From assembly GCF_000970285.1 (NCBI RefSeq), contig NZ_CP009516.1, positions 1,219,036-1,283,035 of the forward strand: 64,000 bases of DNA. The letters run 5' to 3'. Made by a program: the position numbers and the translations under genes. How positions within the stretch are numbered: position 1 is the stretch's first letter; each line of letters starts with the position of its first letter. Positions 63,829-64,000 of the stretch are shown here, one piece after another. This DNA comes from Methanosarcina horonobensis HB-1 = JCM 15518 (lineage in GTDB: Archaea > Halobacteriota > Methanosarcinia > Methanosarcinales > Methanosarcinaceae). The notes under the pieces were generated by a model. It did not search any database. It was not told the DNA's origin and saw nothing but the letters and a program-made list of their open reading frames with translations.

Positions 63829-64000
63829 TCTGGCTCACCTTTGATCGAATTTCCGTTTTTTGGTTTTTGCCGGCAGACGGTAACTTATTACCTACTTATA
63901 ATATATAAATATTTGGATCACAATGCTTTGACTGTTTCTCCAAAACATTTTCTCAAAAAATTATCCAAAAAATTTATTCAAATTCCCTGCTCAAGAGGTT

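Noticed and set aside
1-64000. CRISPR arrays, tRNA or rRNA genes
   Set aside because: No regularly spaced repeats of 25-40 bp with unique spacers and no complete tRNA or rRNA structure were found on either strand by eye; the short arrays have periods of only 11-19 bp.

Overview
The window is archaeal and almost certainly from a Methanosarcina. The signs are: a UPF0228 protein; several MEDS/PocR-PAS sensor kinases; the archaeal CoA route (pantoate kinase plus phosphopantothenate synthetase); a Vms1-type release factor homologue; an RlmE with a C-terminal TRAM domain; a PGF-CTERM surface protein with beta-propeller/PKD relatives; AT-rich intergenic DNA; and GGTGATC-type ribosome binding sites with some TTG/GTG starts.

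Layout. 1-2408: 5' part of a PAS/PocR sensor (minus, runs off the left edge), then IS200/IS605 tnpB relics (2.6-3.6 kb). 3.8-15.9 kb: a minus-strand signalling block made of a REC-PAS-kinase, a CheY-like regulator and two very large MEDS-PAS histidine kinases. 16.7-19.8 kb: a plus-strand operon of a cytosolic binding-protein-like protein with an N-terminal DUF1858-like region, a G3E-type GTPase and an ABC ATPase with no permease. 19.9-27.3 kb: minus-strand housekeeping metabolism, namely S-adenosyl/inosyl-homocysteine hydrolase, 5'-deoxyadenosine/SAH deaminase, an HD hydrolase, and the enzymes taking pantoate to 4'-phosphopantetheine (PPS, pantoate kinase, CoaBC). 27.8 kb: Vms1-like protein. 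29-36.5 kb: accessory region with a secreted C39-type peptidase, a membrane protein, an internally deleted IS21 element, UPF0228, a dead matrixin, a secreted unknown and a frameshifted YoaK gene. 36.6-38.3 kb: rlmE and a PHP phosphoesterase. 38.5-51.6 kb: island with a lone PAS protein, a third MEDS kinase and a type I restriction-modification operon (hsdM, KilA-N, hsdS, hsdR, YgjP-like protease) carrying several frameshifts. 52-57.5 kb: beta-propeller/PKD surface proteins, some broken. 57.8-62.6 kb: a TadC/FlaJ-like membrane protein and its secretion ATPase. The rest is largely empty.

Two patterns stand out. First, two leaders (29.3 and 34.4 kb) upstream of secreted-protease genes share a conserved architecture in which a CCUCCU segment can pair either with the Shine-Dalgarno sequence or with an upstream GAGGCA segment, as expected of a translational riboregulator. 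Second, diverged copies of the 3' ends of three resident genes (ahcY, three copies; the PHP gene, two; tadC, three) and of the 5' end of the secretion ATPase (two) lie in direct orientation on either side of accessory cassettes. The accessory DNA therefore seems to have been added stepwise next to gene ends, leaving gene-end scars. No integrase is visible in the window.

All calls are from reading the sequence; no database search was run. Several frameshifts lie in A/T homopolymers and may be sequence errors rather than real lesions.
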